A DNA stretch of 64,000 nucleotides from Hallerella sp964587155 (GCA_964587155.1 CAZPKF010000001.1:173263-237262); one strand, 5' to 3'. Shown: positions 35,460 to 44,368, counted from the first letter of the stretch. Translations and numbers: made by a program. Notes: generated by a model not told the origin, from the sequence alone.

Positions 35460-35923
35460 CAGAATTTGATAGCCGTGAAAAACTGTCGGTATTGCTTCCG
35501 CATAAAGGGAAAATGCTTCTGCTAGATAAAATCCTTTCGTTCGATTTTCCGAAAATGGAAATTGAAACAGAAGTCCGTGTCGCCAAAGACAGTATGTTCT
35601 TTGAAGAAAGTTTAAACGGTATTCCCGTATGGATTGGATTTGAATACATGGCGCAAAGTGTCTCCTGTTTATCTGGGTTGTCTGACAGGGAACGCGGAAT
35701 ACCGCCTAGAATGGGATTTATTTTGAGCGTGACAAATTTTTGTGTTGACGGGAATGTCTTTCCTCTGGGAAGTGCCTTGCGAATTAAAGTGCGGCAATCC
35801 ATGCGTTTAGAATCGACCGTAACCCTCGAAGGGGAAATTTTTATTGGTGACAAATGGATGGCGAAGGCGACAATTCATGCGCTAGAAGTCGATAATCCTC
35901 AAAAAATTTTAGGAGTTTCATAA
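35456..35923 (+). CDS. Hot-dog 3-hydroxyacyl-ACP dehydratase (ApeP-like)
   Basis: A 155-residue protein of the COG4706 predicted dehydratase family. The start at 35456 (ATGA overlap with ApeO-like stop) is used; the frame is open further upstream but has no better start. LLPHKGKMLLLDKILSF matches the family opening and GFEYMAQSVSCLSGL the central hot-dog helix. It lacks the GHFP histidine motif that the fused dehydratase domain at 26394-28688 has. In known aryl-polyene systems ApeI and ApeP are believed to work as a mixed pair, which would complement this difference. It ends one base inside the next ATG. Confidence 0.85.
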   Translation: MTEFDSREKLSVLLPHKGKMLLLDKILSFDFPKMEIETEVRVAKDSMFFEESLNGIPVWIGFEYMAQSVSCLSGLSDRERGIPPRMGFILSVTNFCVDGNVFPLGSALRIKVRQSMRLESTVTLEGEIFIGDKWMAKATIHALEVDNPQKILGVS

Positions 35924-36642
35924 TGGAAAATGCAAAACGGGTTTTGGTAACGGGGGCTAGCGGTGGAATAGGCCTTGCCATTTCGGAAGCGTTGCTTTCT
36001 GCCGGGTATACTGTTGTCGCCCATTACAATCGCCATGCGGACGCGCTTAAACCTTTATTAGAAAAGGAAAAAGAAAAAATTCAGCTGCTCCAGTTCAATG
36101 TGGCGGACCGTGAAAATTGCAAAGCGATACTCGAAAAGGATATTCAGGAAAACGGTGCTTATTACGGAGCAGTTCTTTCTTCTGGGATATGCCGCGACAC
36201 GGCGTTCCCCGCAATGTCCGATGAAGATTGGGACAGTGTCATTGGTGTAAATTTGAACGGATTTTACAATGTCCTTCGCCCCATTGTAATGCCGATGTGC
36301 CGCAAACGAGTCGGTCGAATTGTAACGATAGCCTCTGTTTCGGGAGTCATCGGAAACCGCGGACAGGTCAATTACAGTGCAAGCAAGGGCGGTATTATTG
36401 CCGCCAGTAAGGCTTTGGCTGTTGAATTGGCTAGCAGGAACATTACCGTGAACAGCGTTGCGCCCGGAGTCATTGAAACGGAGATGATAAAAGAAGCCCC
36501 TTTGGATATGATTTTGCCGGCAATTCCCATGCGCCGCGTCGGAAAACCAGAAGAAGTCGCTGCGACGGTTGTCTTTTTACTTTCGGAAGGGGCAGCTTAC
36601 ATTACCCGCCAAGTTATTTCTGTCAATGGAGGTCTGGCATGA
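35923..36642 (+). CDS. 3-ketoacyl-ACP reductase, FabG-type SDR (ApeQ-like)
   Basis: A 239-residue short-chain dehydrogenase that reduces the beta-keto group with NADPH. TGASGGIG (about residues 9-16) is the cofactor loop, SGICRD stands where NAG usually is, and catalytic residues are the Ser of IASVSG, Tyr151 and Lys155 in YSASKGG. VAPGVIETEM and the C-terminal QVISVNGGLA are typical of FabG. It starts on the last base of the dehydratase stop and overlaps the next ketosynthase by four bases. Confidence 0.92.
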   Translation: MENAKRVLVTGASGGIGLAISEALLSAGYTVVAHYNRHADALKPLLEKEKEKIQLLQFNVADRENCKAILEKDIQENGAYYGAVLSSGICRDTAFPAMSDEDWDSVIGVNLNGFYNVLRPIVMPMCRKRVGRIVTIASVSGVIGNRGQVNYSASKGGIIAASKALAVELASRNITVNSVAPGVIETEMIKEAPLDMILPAIPMRRVGKPEEVAATVVFLLSEGAAYITRQVISVNGGLA

Positions 36643-37868
36643 AACGCCGTGTCGTGGTTACGGGAGGCGCATGCGTCTCGGCTCTTGGTATGGATGAAGA
36701 AACGATTTTCGCCAATCTTCATGCCCTTAAAAACAAAGTTGTCCGGATGCAGGAATGGGAAAAATACAAACAGATAAACACGCGCTTAGCGGCTCCCATT
36801 CTTTATGACCTTCCGGAATATCCGCGAAAAAAAATGCGGGGCATGGGTCGTGTGGCGCATTCCGCATACGCATCGGCAGAAAAAGCTCTGTTGTGTTCGG
36901 GCTATGAACTTTCGGATCCGGAACTCAAAGCGGGCCGAATCGGTGTCGCTTATGGTTCGTCGATGGGAAACTTTGATGCCATTAAAGAGTTCCTCTCCAT
37001 GATTATGGATAATGACTCTTCGAAGATTACGGCGACTTCTTACATTCGATGCATGCCGCAAACGTGCGCAGTCAACATCAGCGTCTTGTTAGGGCTTACG
37101 GGCCGCTTGATTACGACAAATACGGCTTGTACAGCGGGAAGCCTTTCGATTGGCTATGCGTATGAATCCATTCTCCACGGAGAACAAGACGTGATGATTG
37201 CCGGTGGCGCCGAAGAGCTCAATCCGACGGGTTCTGCTGTTTTTGACATTCTCTTTGCGACAAGTGTCAAAAATGATACGCCAACTCTTACGCCTGCCCC
37301 TTATGACAGCAGTCGGGATGGGCTTGTCATTGGAGAAGGCGCGGGAACGCTTGTTTTGGAAGATTACGAACATGCGAAAGCGCGTGGTGCGCACATTTAC
37401 GCCGAAGTCGTAGGCTTTGCCACCAATACGGATGGTGATCATTTGACGCAGCCGAAAAAAGAAACGATGCAAATCGCATTGGAACAGGCGATGAAGAGCG
37501 CAGGAATCGGTCCGGAGCAAATCGGTTATGTCAGTGGACATGGGACGGCGACTAGGCAAGGTGACGTTGCGGAAACTCAGGCGACTTTTGGCGCGTTTCG
37601 CCACCGAGCGGTTCCCATCAGCAGTCTTAAAAGTTATGTAGGGCACACTCTTGGTGCTTGTGGTGGCATCGAAGCCTGGCTGGGCATTTTGATGATGAAT
37701 CGGCAGTGGTTCCATCCGAATTTGAATTTGAAAACCGTAGATCCGGAATGCGCTCCGTTGGATTACATTACGGGAAACGGTCGGGAAATGGACATTGAAT
37801 ATTTGATGTCCAACAATTTCGCGTTTGGCGGCATCAATACGTCGCTGATTTTCAAAAGGGTTGAATGA
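36639..37868 (+). CDS. Beta-ketoacyl-ACP synthase (ApeR-like)
   Basis: A 409-residue FabF-like ketosynthase with a complete triad: Cys164 in TNTACTAGSL, His in SGHGTATRQGDVAE and His in KSYVGHTLGACGGIEAW. RVVVTGGACVSALGM opens the thiolase fold. Because the Cys is present it is not a chain-length factor. Its place at the end of the series (KS, DH, KR, KS) equals apeR, the second ketosynthase, thought to start or complete elongation. No terminator was seen before the outer-membrane protein gene 123 bases later. Confidence 0.92.
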   Translation: MKRRVVVTGGACVSALGMDEETIFANLHALKNKVVRMQEWEKYKQINTRLAAPILYDLPEYPRKKMRGMGRVAHSAYASAEKALLCSGYELSDPELKAGRIGVAYGSSMGNFDAIKEFLSMIMDNDSSKITATSYIRCMPQTCAVNISVLLGLTGRLITTNTACTAGSLSIGYAYESILHGEQDVMIAGGAEELNPTGSAVFDILFATSVKNDTPTLTPAPYDSSRDGLVIGEGAGTLVLEDYEHAKARGAHIYAEVVGFATNTDGDHLTQPKKETMQIALEQAMKSAGIGPEQIGYVSGHGTATRQGDVAETQATFGAFRHRAVPISSLKSYVGHTLGACGGIEAWLGILMMNRQWFHPNLNLKTVDPECAPLDYITGNGREMDIEYLMSNNFAFGGINTSLIFKRVE

Positions 37869-37991
37869 TAAGGGCGGAGCCGATTGCGAAAAGGTGTGTT
37901 TTTGGGAAATTCGGGAGTTCTTTTAGCAAAAAATATCCCGAAAATACAGGTGGCGGCATACGCAGAAAGAATTTTAAGCTATTTTAAGAGC

Positions 37992-38840
37992 ATGCAGAAC
38001 AGAATTTTTCTTTTCGTAGCAAGTCTTTGCGCCATAATGACTTCCGCATTCGCAGAACCCGAAGAGGGATTTTACGAAAAGCACGATATTCGCGGCTTTA
38101 TTTCTGTCGGTGCAGATTACCGCGGAATGCGCAGCGCATACGCCGATTATCTGAACGACCTTTTGTTCAGCAAGAATCAGGGGTATGTCGTTGAAGAAAT
38201 TTCTGAGGCCGGCGATACGTCTGTCGTGGGGGTTGCCGATCCATCAATCGGACGTTATGAACATTTCAACGATTATTATCTGGGACTGCATGTGGAAATT
38301 GGTGCGCAATACCGCCAATTTTTAACGTGGTTTGACATCAACTTCATGCCGACGCAGGTTTCTGAAAAACCGGCAAAATTCAGCAGTGTGACCGGCGACC
38401 GCCTTTACGATGTCAAATGGTTCGCTTATGGAATTGACTGGATGTTTGGCTGGAAACTTTTTGGCGAAAATACGGTCATCAATTTGATTCCGTCTGCGGG
38501 TATCGGATTGAACCTTTTGAATATTCACTTGGCATCCAATTATGATTTTTTGAAGGAAGGGGCTAGCGCATCATCGGATTCCGCTTTTGTCCGGGCAAAG
38601 AACCGTTATTACAGTACGCTTTCACCCACGTTCAACGCTCAGTTGGAACTTCGCCTTTCCTTTGACCCGTTCTCCATTGGCGCTTATGCTGGATACCGTG
38701 TCATCCGTTTCGACTCTTTCGATGTAGAAGGCTTTGAACTGGGGGATCCGGATAACAACGGGGATACGTGGTTCTTCGGCGCTAAGCTGACCTGGACATT
38801 CCTTTCAGAAAATCAGAAAAAGATTCGCGATAAGCTGTAG
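37992..38840 (+). CDS. Outer-membrane beta-barrel protein, unknown function
   Basis: A 282-residue exported protein: signal peptide MQNRIFLFVASLCAIMTSAFA, then alternating amphipathic strands such as FISVGADYRGM, YLGLHVEIGAQYRQFLTWF and GWKLFGENTVINLIPSAGIG, ending in TWFFGAKLTWTFLSEN. The start at 37992 is preferred to a GTG 36 codons earlier because it opens the signal peptide. The family is not recognised. It lies on the same strand after the polyene cluster and could be its outer-membrane component, but no link is visible other than proximity. The 3' end overlaps the opposite-strand NYN gene by 59 bases. Confidence 0.65.
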   Translation: MQNRIFLFVASLCAIMTSAFAEPEEGFYEKHDIRGFISVGADYRGMRSAYADYLNDLLFSKNQGYVVEEISEAGDTSVVGVADPSIGRYEHFNDYYLGLHVEIGAQYRQFLTWFDINFMPTQVSEKPAKFSSVTGDRLYDVKWFAYGIDWMFGWKLFGENTVINLIPSAGIGLNLLNIHLASNYDFLKEGASASSDSAFVRAKNRYYSTLSPTFNAQLELRLSFDPFSIGAYAGYRVIRFDSFDVEGFELGDPDNNGDTWFFGAKLTWTFLSENQKKIRDKL

Positions 38841-39477
38841 TCCGTTTTTTCGGAGACAAGAATAATTCCCGGGAAAGAACATCGGATTGATTGCCCATGA
38901 TGCGTTCCATGGGAATGTAATGTGTTGCACCCCGCCGCAAGTTCGGATCCGTGTGCCAGTGAACTTCGCGCTCCCGGTTTCGGTAAACAAAGTTCCAACC
39001 GAGGAGAAGGGTAGGAATGTTCATCTTGCGCAATTTCATCGGGAGTTCTGCATATTGACCTTGCGTGGAAACGAGAACCAAAGCGTCTAATTCTCCATAT
39101 TCCGCATAAAGTAACGCATCGTTTTGCAATTCCAAATTGGGGCATAAATCGTTTGCGTAATTGATTGAAGCAAAGTGAACTTTGAAGCCCGCCTTGGAAA
39201 GTTCATAAGAAAAATGAATAACTCCCTGATGCCGATAATCGCCGTCTTCTTCGGGATGGCGGTACGGATGATAGTAATGAGCGGTCATTTGGGAGGCGCG
39301 TCCGGGCCAAAAGTAACGGGTTGCGTGGGTGACAACCCAATTTTTTAAACCGATAAAGTTGATTCCCGCACATTCCGGATTTTGAGAGCGGTAATATTCG
39401 TTGACTTTTCGAAGGGTAAAGCCGTCAATGAATAAGCCTAATTTGAAGGTGTTGGCCGGGGATAGTTTGTTTTGCAT
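38782..39477 (-). CDS. NYN-domain (LabA/PIN-like) protein
   Basis: A 231-residue protein with the NYN fold: KLGLFIDGFTLRKVNEYY opens it (the Asp is a metal ligand), followed by YYHPYRHPEEDG and DALLYAEYGELDALVLVSTQGQYAELP. In active NYN nucleases this last stretch reads SGDSDF; here it is STQGQY, so one or more acidic ligands are gone and the protein may bind RNA without cutting it. The C-terminal 40 residues are a basic extension that overlaps the convergent outer-membrane gene. AGGAG precedes the ATG inside a small hairpin (39479-39504). Function unknown. Confidence 0.7.
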   Translation of the reverse strand: MQNKLSPANTFKLGLFIDGFTLRKVNEYYRSQNPECAGINFIGLKNWVVTHATRYFWPGRASQMTAHYYHPYRHPEEDGDYRHQGVIHFSYELSKAGFKVHFASINYANDLCPNLELQNDALLYAEYGELDALVLVSTQGQYAELPMKLRKMNIPTLLLGWNFVYRNREREVHWHTDPNLRRGATHYIPMERIMGNQSDVLSRELFLSPKKRTTAYRESFSDFLKGMSRSA

Positions 39478-39478
39478 A

Positions 39479-39504
39479 GGGTTTCTCCTGTAAAAGTGAA
39501 ACCC
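39479..39504 (-). promoter_or_regulatory. Hairpin over the ribosome site of the NYN gene
   Basis: Arms GGGTTTC (39479-39485) and GAAACCC (39498-39504), 7 bp, loop of 12. On the minus strand the AGGAG lies at the loop/stem border and the ATG starts two bases after the stem, so folding could limit translation. Possible autoregulation is only a guess. Confidence 0.35.
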
Positions 39505-39568
39505 TCTATTCAGATGACGCTTGAAAATCCCAAGCGCGCCTGTAGAAACAAAATTTTACAAATTCAAA

Positions 39569-41122
39569 TTAAAGCGAGCCGGGGGTCGGTGATGCGGCTT
39601 CCCAGTTGGAGGGCTCAAATCCTGAAACGGAAAAATCGAGGCGATTCAAGCTGAATCCTTCACCGTCGGCTTCTTTGGGCCAAAGGCCGTCATCCGAATA
39701 AAGGATGGCATCCGAAATGTGATAATAGGTTTTTGTTTCGCCCTTCAAATTTTTGGCGATTTCCATCGGCTCTTCGATAGAAATTTTTTCACCGCGGTTG
39801 GAGAGCTTTCCCGGGTATTGGAATATTTGAACGGATTCTGGGATTTGCCATTTTTCACGGAATTCGGCAGGCGTGATGGAAAGGGAAGTGTAGCCATCGG
39901 AGCCTGTGTATTGGGTGGGAATCAGCAGGGCGATTTCTCCGGCAGCCAGCTTTGCCCCTTCGAATTCAAAGCCTATGCCCGAAATTTTCCAACCGTAGGG
40001 ACTTTTATTCAGGTTTTTATTCAAAGCGACTTCTTCGCTGCTTTTATTGACGATTTCCAAAAATTCGACATCGCCGTCTTTGGGATTGTAGTGGACTTCG
40101 CTAATGTAAATTGGGCCAAGTTCAATTTCTGAATTCTTTGCGTTTGCCGTCGGATTTTGCAGAATGCCCTGTTGCGTGGAACCATCGGAAAGAGCGATGA
40201 CTCCGGCAGAAAATCCCGTTGGGACGGCAGCGTATTCAAGTCCAGATTCAAGGCCTGTTGCTGTTCCGTTTTGAAGTTCCCGTAAATAAACGGCTTCTCC
40301 GCGGGCGACAAATGACACGCTGTCCTCTGTGCCATCCGCTTTAGAAAGTGTGTAAAGGACTTGGTAACCTTTTGCGGGAACTGTGATTCCAGAAGGAATA
40401 AAGCGAAGGCTGTCTTCGGCATCGGTTCGGACAATTTGCCAGCCGCCGATGTTGACTTCGTCATCGCCGTCATTGTAAAATTCAATCCAAGAAATGGAAC
40501 CGGCTCCATGATAGGGCAAAATTTCGTTGATTCGGACAGAAGATGCCGCGTAATAAGGGTCTTCTGTGCTGCCGGGATTTCCATTCTGCGTTTTGCTCGC
40601 CGCCCAAGATTCCGCATAAGCGGGATTTTCGCCCACATAGACAAGGGAACTGCCTTTGCCGTCTGCAAGGCTCGGCCAGGGGGGATTGTTATCGAAACGG
40701 GCGTCGCAGTCGCCCTTGCCGTCTAATTTGACTTCCAAGACATCGCCCGAATTAGAAAGGTTGAATCCGGCATCCCATTGGAATAAACGACCGGAAAATT
40801 GGGGATATTTTTTGTGGAAAAGAGATGAGTCGTTTGTAACGACCAGAATTTCGTTCACATCGAGAGGTTCATCGGGGAACGTGAATTCCACGGCCCCGTC
40901 CAAGCGCAAATTGACAGCAGACATGCTCGAAAGGGATTTTCCCAAAAGCTTAATTTCCACGAATTCGGGAAAGCCTTCTTGGGGATGGTACATGAGTTCT
41001 GTCACCATCATCGTGGGAATGGAGACAGACCGAGTTTTCCCACTAGAACTGTCTGAACAAGCGGAAAGACAAAGTGCGGCAATCGCGGTGGAAGAAACCG
41101 CCGATATCCAAAATTTTTTCAT
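39569..41122 (-). CDS. Lipoprotein with three lamin-tail domains
   Basis: A 517-residue outer-surface or periplasmic lipoprotein: lipobox LSAC (Cys22), then three lamin-tail (LTD) domains beginning at MMVTELMYHPQEGFPEFVEI (about residue 38), VRINEILPYHGAGSISWIEF (about 200) and IYISEVHYNPKDGDVEFLEI (about 345). The C-terminus DFSVSGFEPSNWEAASPTPGS is the usual LTD-protein ending. LTDs are found with nucleases, phosphatases and CotH kinases and bind surfaces or polymers. It is the last gene of the DUF4956-HlyD-TolC-VTC operon, with a four-base overlap to the VTC gene. Confidence 0.82.
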   Translation of the reverse strand: MKKFWISAVSSTAIAALCLSACSDSSSGKTRSVSIPTMMVTELMYHPQEGFPEFVEIKLLGKSLSSMSAVNLRLDGAVEFTFPDEPLDVNEILVVTNDSSLFHKKYPQFSGRLFQWDAGFNLSNSGDVLEVKLDGKGDCDARFDNNPPWPSLADGKGSSLVYVGENPAYAESWAASKTQNGNPGSTEDPYYAASSVRINEILPYHGAGSISWIEFYNDGDDEVNIGGWQIVRTDAEDSLRFIPSGITVPAKGYQVLYTLSKADGTEDSVSFVARGEAVYLRELQNGTATGLESGLEYAAVPTGFSAGVIALSDGSTQQGILQNPTANAKNSEIELGPIYISEVHYNPKDGDVEFLEIVNKSSEEVALNKNLNKSPYGWKISGIGFEFEGAKLAAGEIALLIPTQYTGSDGYTSLSITPAEFREKWQIPESVQIFQYPGKLSNRGEKISIEEPMEIAKNLKGETKTYYHISDAILYSDDGLWPKEADGEGFSLNRLDFSVSGFEPSNWEAASPTPGSL

Positions 41123-41961
41123 GCGAAAACCTCCTTCGTGGTTTCAAAGTTTCCCGCCAAATAAGGAAATCGCGAATCTCTGAAATCACGGGGTTTTTCA
41201 TAAACGCGTTTCCATTCGGCAGCGGCATTTCCGAACTTAGAAAAAGCGCCGTGCTTTAAGTTGAAATGACGAATCAAATCAAGCATCCAATAGGGAACTT
41301 GCAATGCGGGGCATTTGAGCTCCAAAACGGCGTTGCAATCCCGTTGAAAAAAACGCGGAATCCCCGTAGACCACATTTCTTGCGGATTTACGGTGTAGTC
41401 GAAACCGTTTTCTTCCCGGAAGCGCATTCCGATGTCAATTGTCACTCGGGAATATTCTTCGTTGATTCCAAACCAGGCGCGCCTTTTATATTGCGTCAAA
41501 AGACGTGGACTGGCGTTGTAGAGCCATGTTTTCCCTACAAATTCCTGAATGTATTTTCGGTCTTTTGCCGTTTTACAAGGCCATTCTTCGACGGGATGAT
41601 TCCATACAAATGAAGGGTTGACTCCTTTGACTGTGCCGCGACTCTTATAGCATACTCGGCCGATTTTACGCTTAACTTCAAAATGGAACGATCCGTCGTC
41701 TTGGGGATGTTCGCCGTAAGTGCGAACGCGCATATTGAATCTGTCCAAATGGCGCGCTTTTTTCCAACTCAAGAAAGTCCAACGCGGAGAATCCAGGTAA
41801 AGGTTTGTAATCCAGTAAAATTTTCCCGGCGTGATTTTGGAATAGTAGTCTTCTTCACAATAGGGGCGGATAAATTCGCCGATGGCATCGGCCATGGAAA
41901 CTGGAATGTGGTATTTCAGTTCAAAGCGTTCTAGCAGGCTGAATCCGCGCGCTTCACTCAT
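41119..41961 (-). CDS. VTC-domain (polyphosphate polymerase, TTM-fold) protein
   Basis: A 280-residue cytoplasmic enzyme of the triphosphate-tunnel metalloenzyme type related to yeast Vtc4, which polymerises phosphate from ATP. The tunnel residues can be followed: ERFELKYHI (ExExK), NLYLDSP, RFNMRVRTYG, FHFEVKRKIG, YKRRAWFG, RVTIDIGMRF and AVLELKCP; the terminal FSKFG closes the fold. All expected basic and acidic strands are present, so activity is likely. It is encoded between a TolC and a lamin-tail lipoprotein, with ATGA-type overlaps to both. VTC genes next to DUF4956 genes are known in other bacteria; linkage to HlyD/TolC is the notable point. Confidence 0.88.
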   Translation of the reverse strand: MSEARGFSLLERFELKYHIPVSMADAIGEFIRPYCEEDYYSKITPGKFYWITNLYLDSPRWTFLSWKKARHLDRFNMRVRTYGEHPQDDGSFHFEVKRKIGRVCYKSRGTVKGVNPSFVWNHPVEEWPCKTAKDRKYIQEFVGKTWLYNASPRLLTQYKRRAWFGINEEYSRVTIDIGMRFREENGFDYTVNPQEMWSTGIPRFFQRDCNAVLELKCPALQVPYWMLDLIRHFNLKHGAFSKFGNAAAEWKRVYEKPRDFRDSRFPYLAGNFETTKEVFA

Positions 41962-43265
41962 GGGAGAGGTCCCGATTTTAAATGGTTTGTCACGTCTGTT
42001 CTGGAAAGAGCGCCCATTTCGTTCAACATGTCCAAGTAAACGGTGAAAATGGTGAAATCCAGTTGGACAATTTTCAGTTGACTTTGCAATGCGCTTTCCT
42101 TTGCGCGGAGAAGCAGCAGCGGATCCCCGCCGGCTTTTGTTGCAAAGTCTTCAAAAAGGGAACCTTGGTCTACTTGTTCAACAAACTTTTGCTGGACTTC
42201 GCGCTCGGCGATAAGTCCCAAAATTTCTTCTTTGCGACGTTCCACTTTTTGCGCCAGGTCCCGCTTGACTTCTTGGTAATCGCGTTCGCTTTCTAAAACG
42301 TCAATTTGGCGTTTTAAATTCGAGGAATGGTTGCTAGAAAAAAAAGGAAGCCGGACAGCGACTGAGGCGTAAAACTTATCTTGTGTCCGGCGATCGTCGT
42401 CGGAACGCTCAAGCGTCCATTCTTCTGTACAAGCGGCTCCGCTGCAGCTGGTCGTTTTCCATTTGTATTTGTATTTGCCGTAAATGTATTTGTAACCGAT
42501 TCCGATTTTGGAAATGAAGTTTCTGTCGCTGGCGGTTTCTTGCGCGGCCCGTTTTTCGTTGACCTGCCATTTGGCTTTGGCTGCACTGACTTCGGCGTAT
42601 TTTTCGGCATCCATCGGCATTTCCGACAGAATCTTTTTCATTTCGGAAATGGACGGGAGAAAGTTTGTGTCCAAGGCGATGGAATCGAATCCGCTGACCC
42701 AAGACAATAATTTGAGTCTGGAATCGTTTAGGGCGTTGGAGTCGGAAATGAGCTTTGCCGATAAGGTTGCAGCGTCTTCCATTGCGGTCACCAGGTCTTG
42801 TAACCGGAACGATTCGGAGCCGGTCATCGCCTGGAGAACTTCGATGCGGTCGGCGGCAACTTGTGCCAATTGTTCGTGCAAGGCGCGAATTTTTTGACGG
42901 TTGACATAGCGCAACGCATGCTCATAACGCTCGTACAGAACAACGGAACGATCTAAATCCTGATTTGCTTTTTGATAAGCGGCTTGGCTTTTCCAATAGG
43001 CGTCGTCTGCAGAACCTTCGCCAAAAGCTTTGGGCTTCAGTTTTAGTTCGAAATCGTGCTCCATGAATCCGAATCCGTCCAAAGTGTATTCAAATTCCAA
43101 ATCGTCCCAAAGTTTAACTCCGGAACGGGATCCGATGGCTGTTTGCTTTTTTTTCGACGCTTCCAAAACGGGATCGTTTTCTACAGAAGCGATTAGAGTT
43201 TCCCACGTGAGAGGGGTGGCCAAAGCTCCGGTAGCGGCAATTCCGCAAAAGAGAAGAGCTTTCAT
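41958..43265 (-). CDS. TolC-like outer-membrane protein of the VTC operon
   Basis: A 435-residue exported protein (signal peptide ending near ATGALA-TPL) built mainly of long helices: YWKSQAAYQKANQDLDRSVV, YVNRQKIRALHEQLAQVAAD and SNHSSNLKRQIDVLESERDY. It shows the helical-hairpin plan of outer-membrane efflux proteins, though much diverged; a cysteine pair (TTSCSGAACTEE near residue 270) is unusual for TolC. It overlaps both neighbours by four bases. Together with the HlyD protein it should form a channel crossing the periplasm. Confidence 0.78.
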   Translation of the reverse strand: MKALLFCGIAATGALATPLTWETLIASVENDPVLEASKKKQTAIGSRSGVKLWDDLEFEYTLDGFGFMEHDFELKLKPKAFGEGSADDAYWKSQAAYQKANQDLDRSVVLYERYEHALRYVNRQKIRALHEQLAQVAADRIEVLQAMTGSESFRLQDLVTAMEDAATLSAKLISDSNALNDSRLKLLSWVSGFDSIALDTNFLPSISEMKKILSEMPMDAEKYAEVSAAKAKWQVNEKRAAQETASDRNFISKIGIGYKYIYGKYKYKWKTTSCSGAACTEEWTLERSDDDRRTQDKFYASVAVRLPFFSSNHSSNLKRQIDVLESERDYQEVKRDLAQKVERRKEEILGLIAEREVQQKFVEQVDQGSLFEDFATKAGGDPLLLLRAKESALQSQLKIVQLDFTIFTVYLDMLNEMGALSRTDVTNHLKSGPLP

Positions 43266-44362
43266 TGTTCTCCCCCATGGAATGCGGACTCTTTCAGCAG
43301 GTTCGGCATTTTGGTCTTTTCTGCAATGGAGACTTTTTCACCCAAAAGGAGGCGGTTCTTTTCGGGGATGCGAATCATGACTTCTCGTCCGTAAAGCGGC
43401 ATGTCGACCATTTTCAACAGTCGAACAGGATAGGGGACGATTCGGCTAGACATTCCGATGACCGTGCCGTTCATGTGTTCTCCAGAACCGCTGACGACCT
43501 CGACTTCGTCGCCCACTTGAATTTCGGAATAAACTTTTTCGTTGATGTAGCCGCGGACCAGGGAAACCTTTTTGTGCGTCAAGGTGACAATGGGCGTGAA
43601 ACTTGAAATTTTTTCGCCATCGCGAACGTCAACAGAGGCGACGACCCAGCTTTCTTTGGCAACGATCGTCAGTTCTTGTTGCTGTTGCTTGAGCAAATCC
43701 ATTTCCCGATGAAGCGCTTCGGCTTCGGTTTTGTTGCTGCTTTTGGCAAGGCCTTTGCTGCCCCGGAGGATTTTGATTTGTGATGCGGCATTCGCTTCGG
43801 CGACTTTCAGCTCTTTTTTCAAATTGCGGATAGAAAGCAAAATGCCGTTCGAACTGTCCGTTTTGACCGAAGCGGCGATACTTTTGAGTTTAGAGGACAA
43901 AGCTTTATTTTGTTCGTATTGGGTCGAAAGTTTGTCGATTTCTAATAAAATCGTATTTCGTTTGATGTTTAAATCGGATTGTATTTCTGCCACTTTTTGA
44001 TCAATGTCCGCCGAGTTTAAGTTGCTGCGGCCTTCGATGGCATCTAATTGACGGGTCAGCTCGTTCATTCTCACGGCCAAATCCGGACGGCTGAGCTCTA
44101 CCAAAGTGTCTCCCGCATGAATTTCTTCGCCGGGGATAACGTGGATTTTCACCACTTCTACCGCTTCGGGCATACTGATTGTCGTTTCAGTCGCCTCGGC
44201 GATACCCGAAAAAACGATATTTTGCCCGTGGAAAAAATATCCCAGAGCAATGATGGCGGCTACGGCTAGGAAAAAGGCGATGGACATTTTGTGGGATTCA
44301 ATCGCATGGAAACGCGAAGAATTCAAATCGGCCAGTTCATCTAATTTTTTTGAAAATCCCAT
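43262..44362 (-). CDS. HlyD-family periplasmic adaptor of the VTC operon
   Basis: A 366-residue membrane-fusion protein: cytoplasmic N-terminus, one membrane helix (about residues 28-47, MSIAFFLAVAAIIALGYFF), lipoyl half (HVIPGEEIHAGDTLVELSRP), a long coiled coil (about 100-215, EADALHREMDL-like), the second lipoyl half (VVASVDVRDGEKISSF) and beta-barrel (LVRGYINEKVYSEIQVGDEV). It starts after the DUF4956 stop with a six-base gap and overlaps tolC. No permease or ATPase gene is in the operon unless the DUF4956 protein plays the membrane-channel role. Confidence 0.88.
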   Translation of the reverse strand: MGFSKKLDELADLNSSRFHAIESHKMSIAFFLAVAAIIALGYFFHGQNIVFSGIAEATETTISMPEAVEVVKIHVIPGEEIHAGDTLVELSRPDLAVRMNELTRQLDAIEGRSNLNSADIDQKVAEIQSDLNIKRNTILLEIDKLSTQYEQNKALSSKLKSIAASVKTDSSNGILLSIRNLKKELKVAEANAASQIKILRGSKGLAKSSNKTEAEALHREMDLLKQQQQELTIVAKESWVVASVDVRDGEKISSFTPIVTLTHKKVSLVRGYINEKVYSEIQVGDEVEVVSGSGEHMNGTVIGMSSRIVPYPVRLLKMVDMPLYGREVMIRIPEKNRLLLGEKVSIAEKTKMPNLLKESAFHGGEQ

Positions 44363-44368
44363 GTTTTC

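Noticed and set aside
34275..37868. One of the two ketosynthases as a chain-length factor
   Set aside because: Both have the active-site Cys and both His residues.
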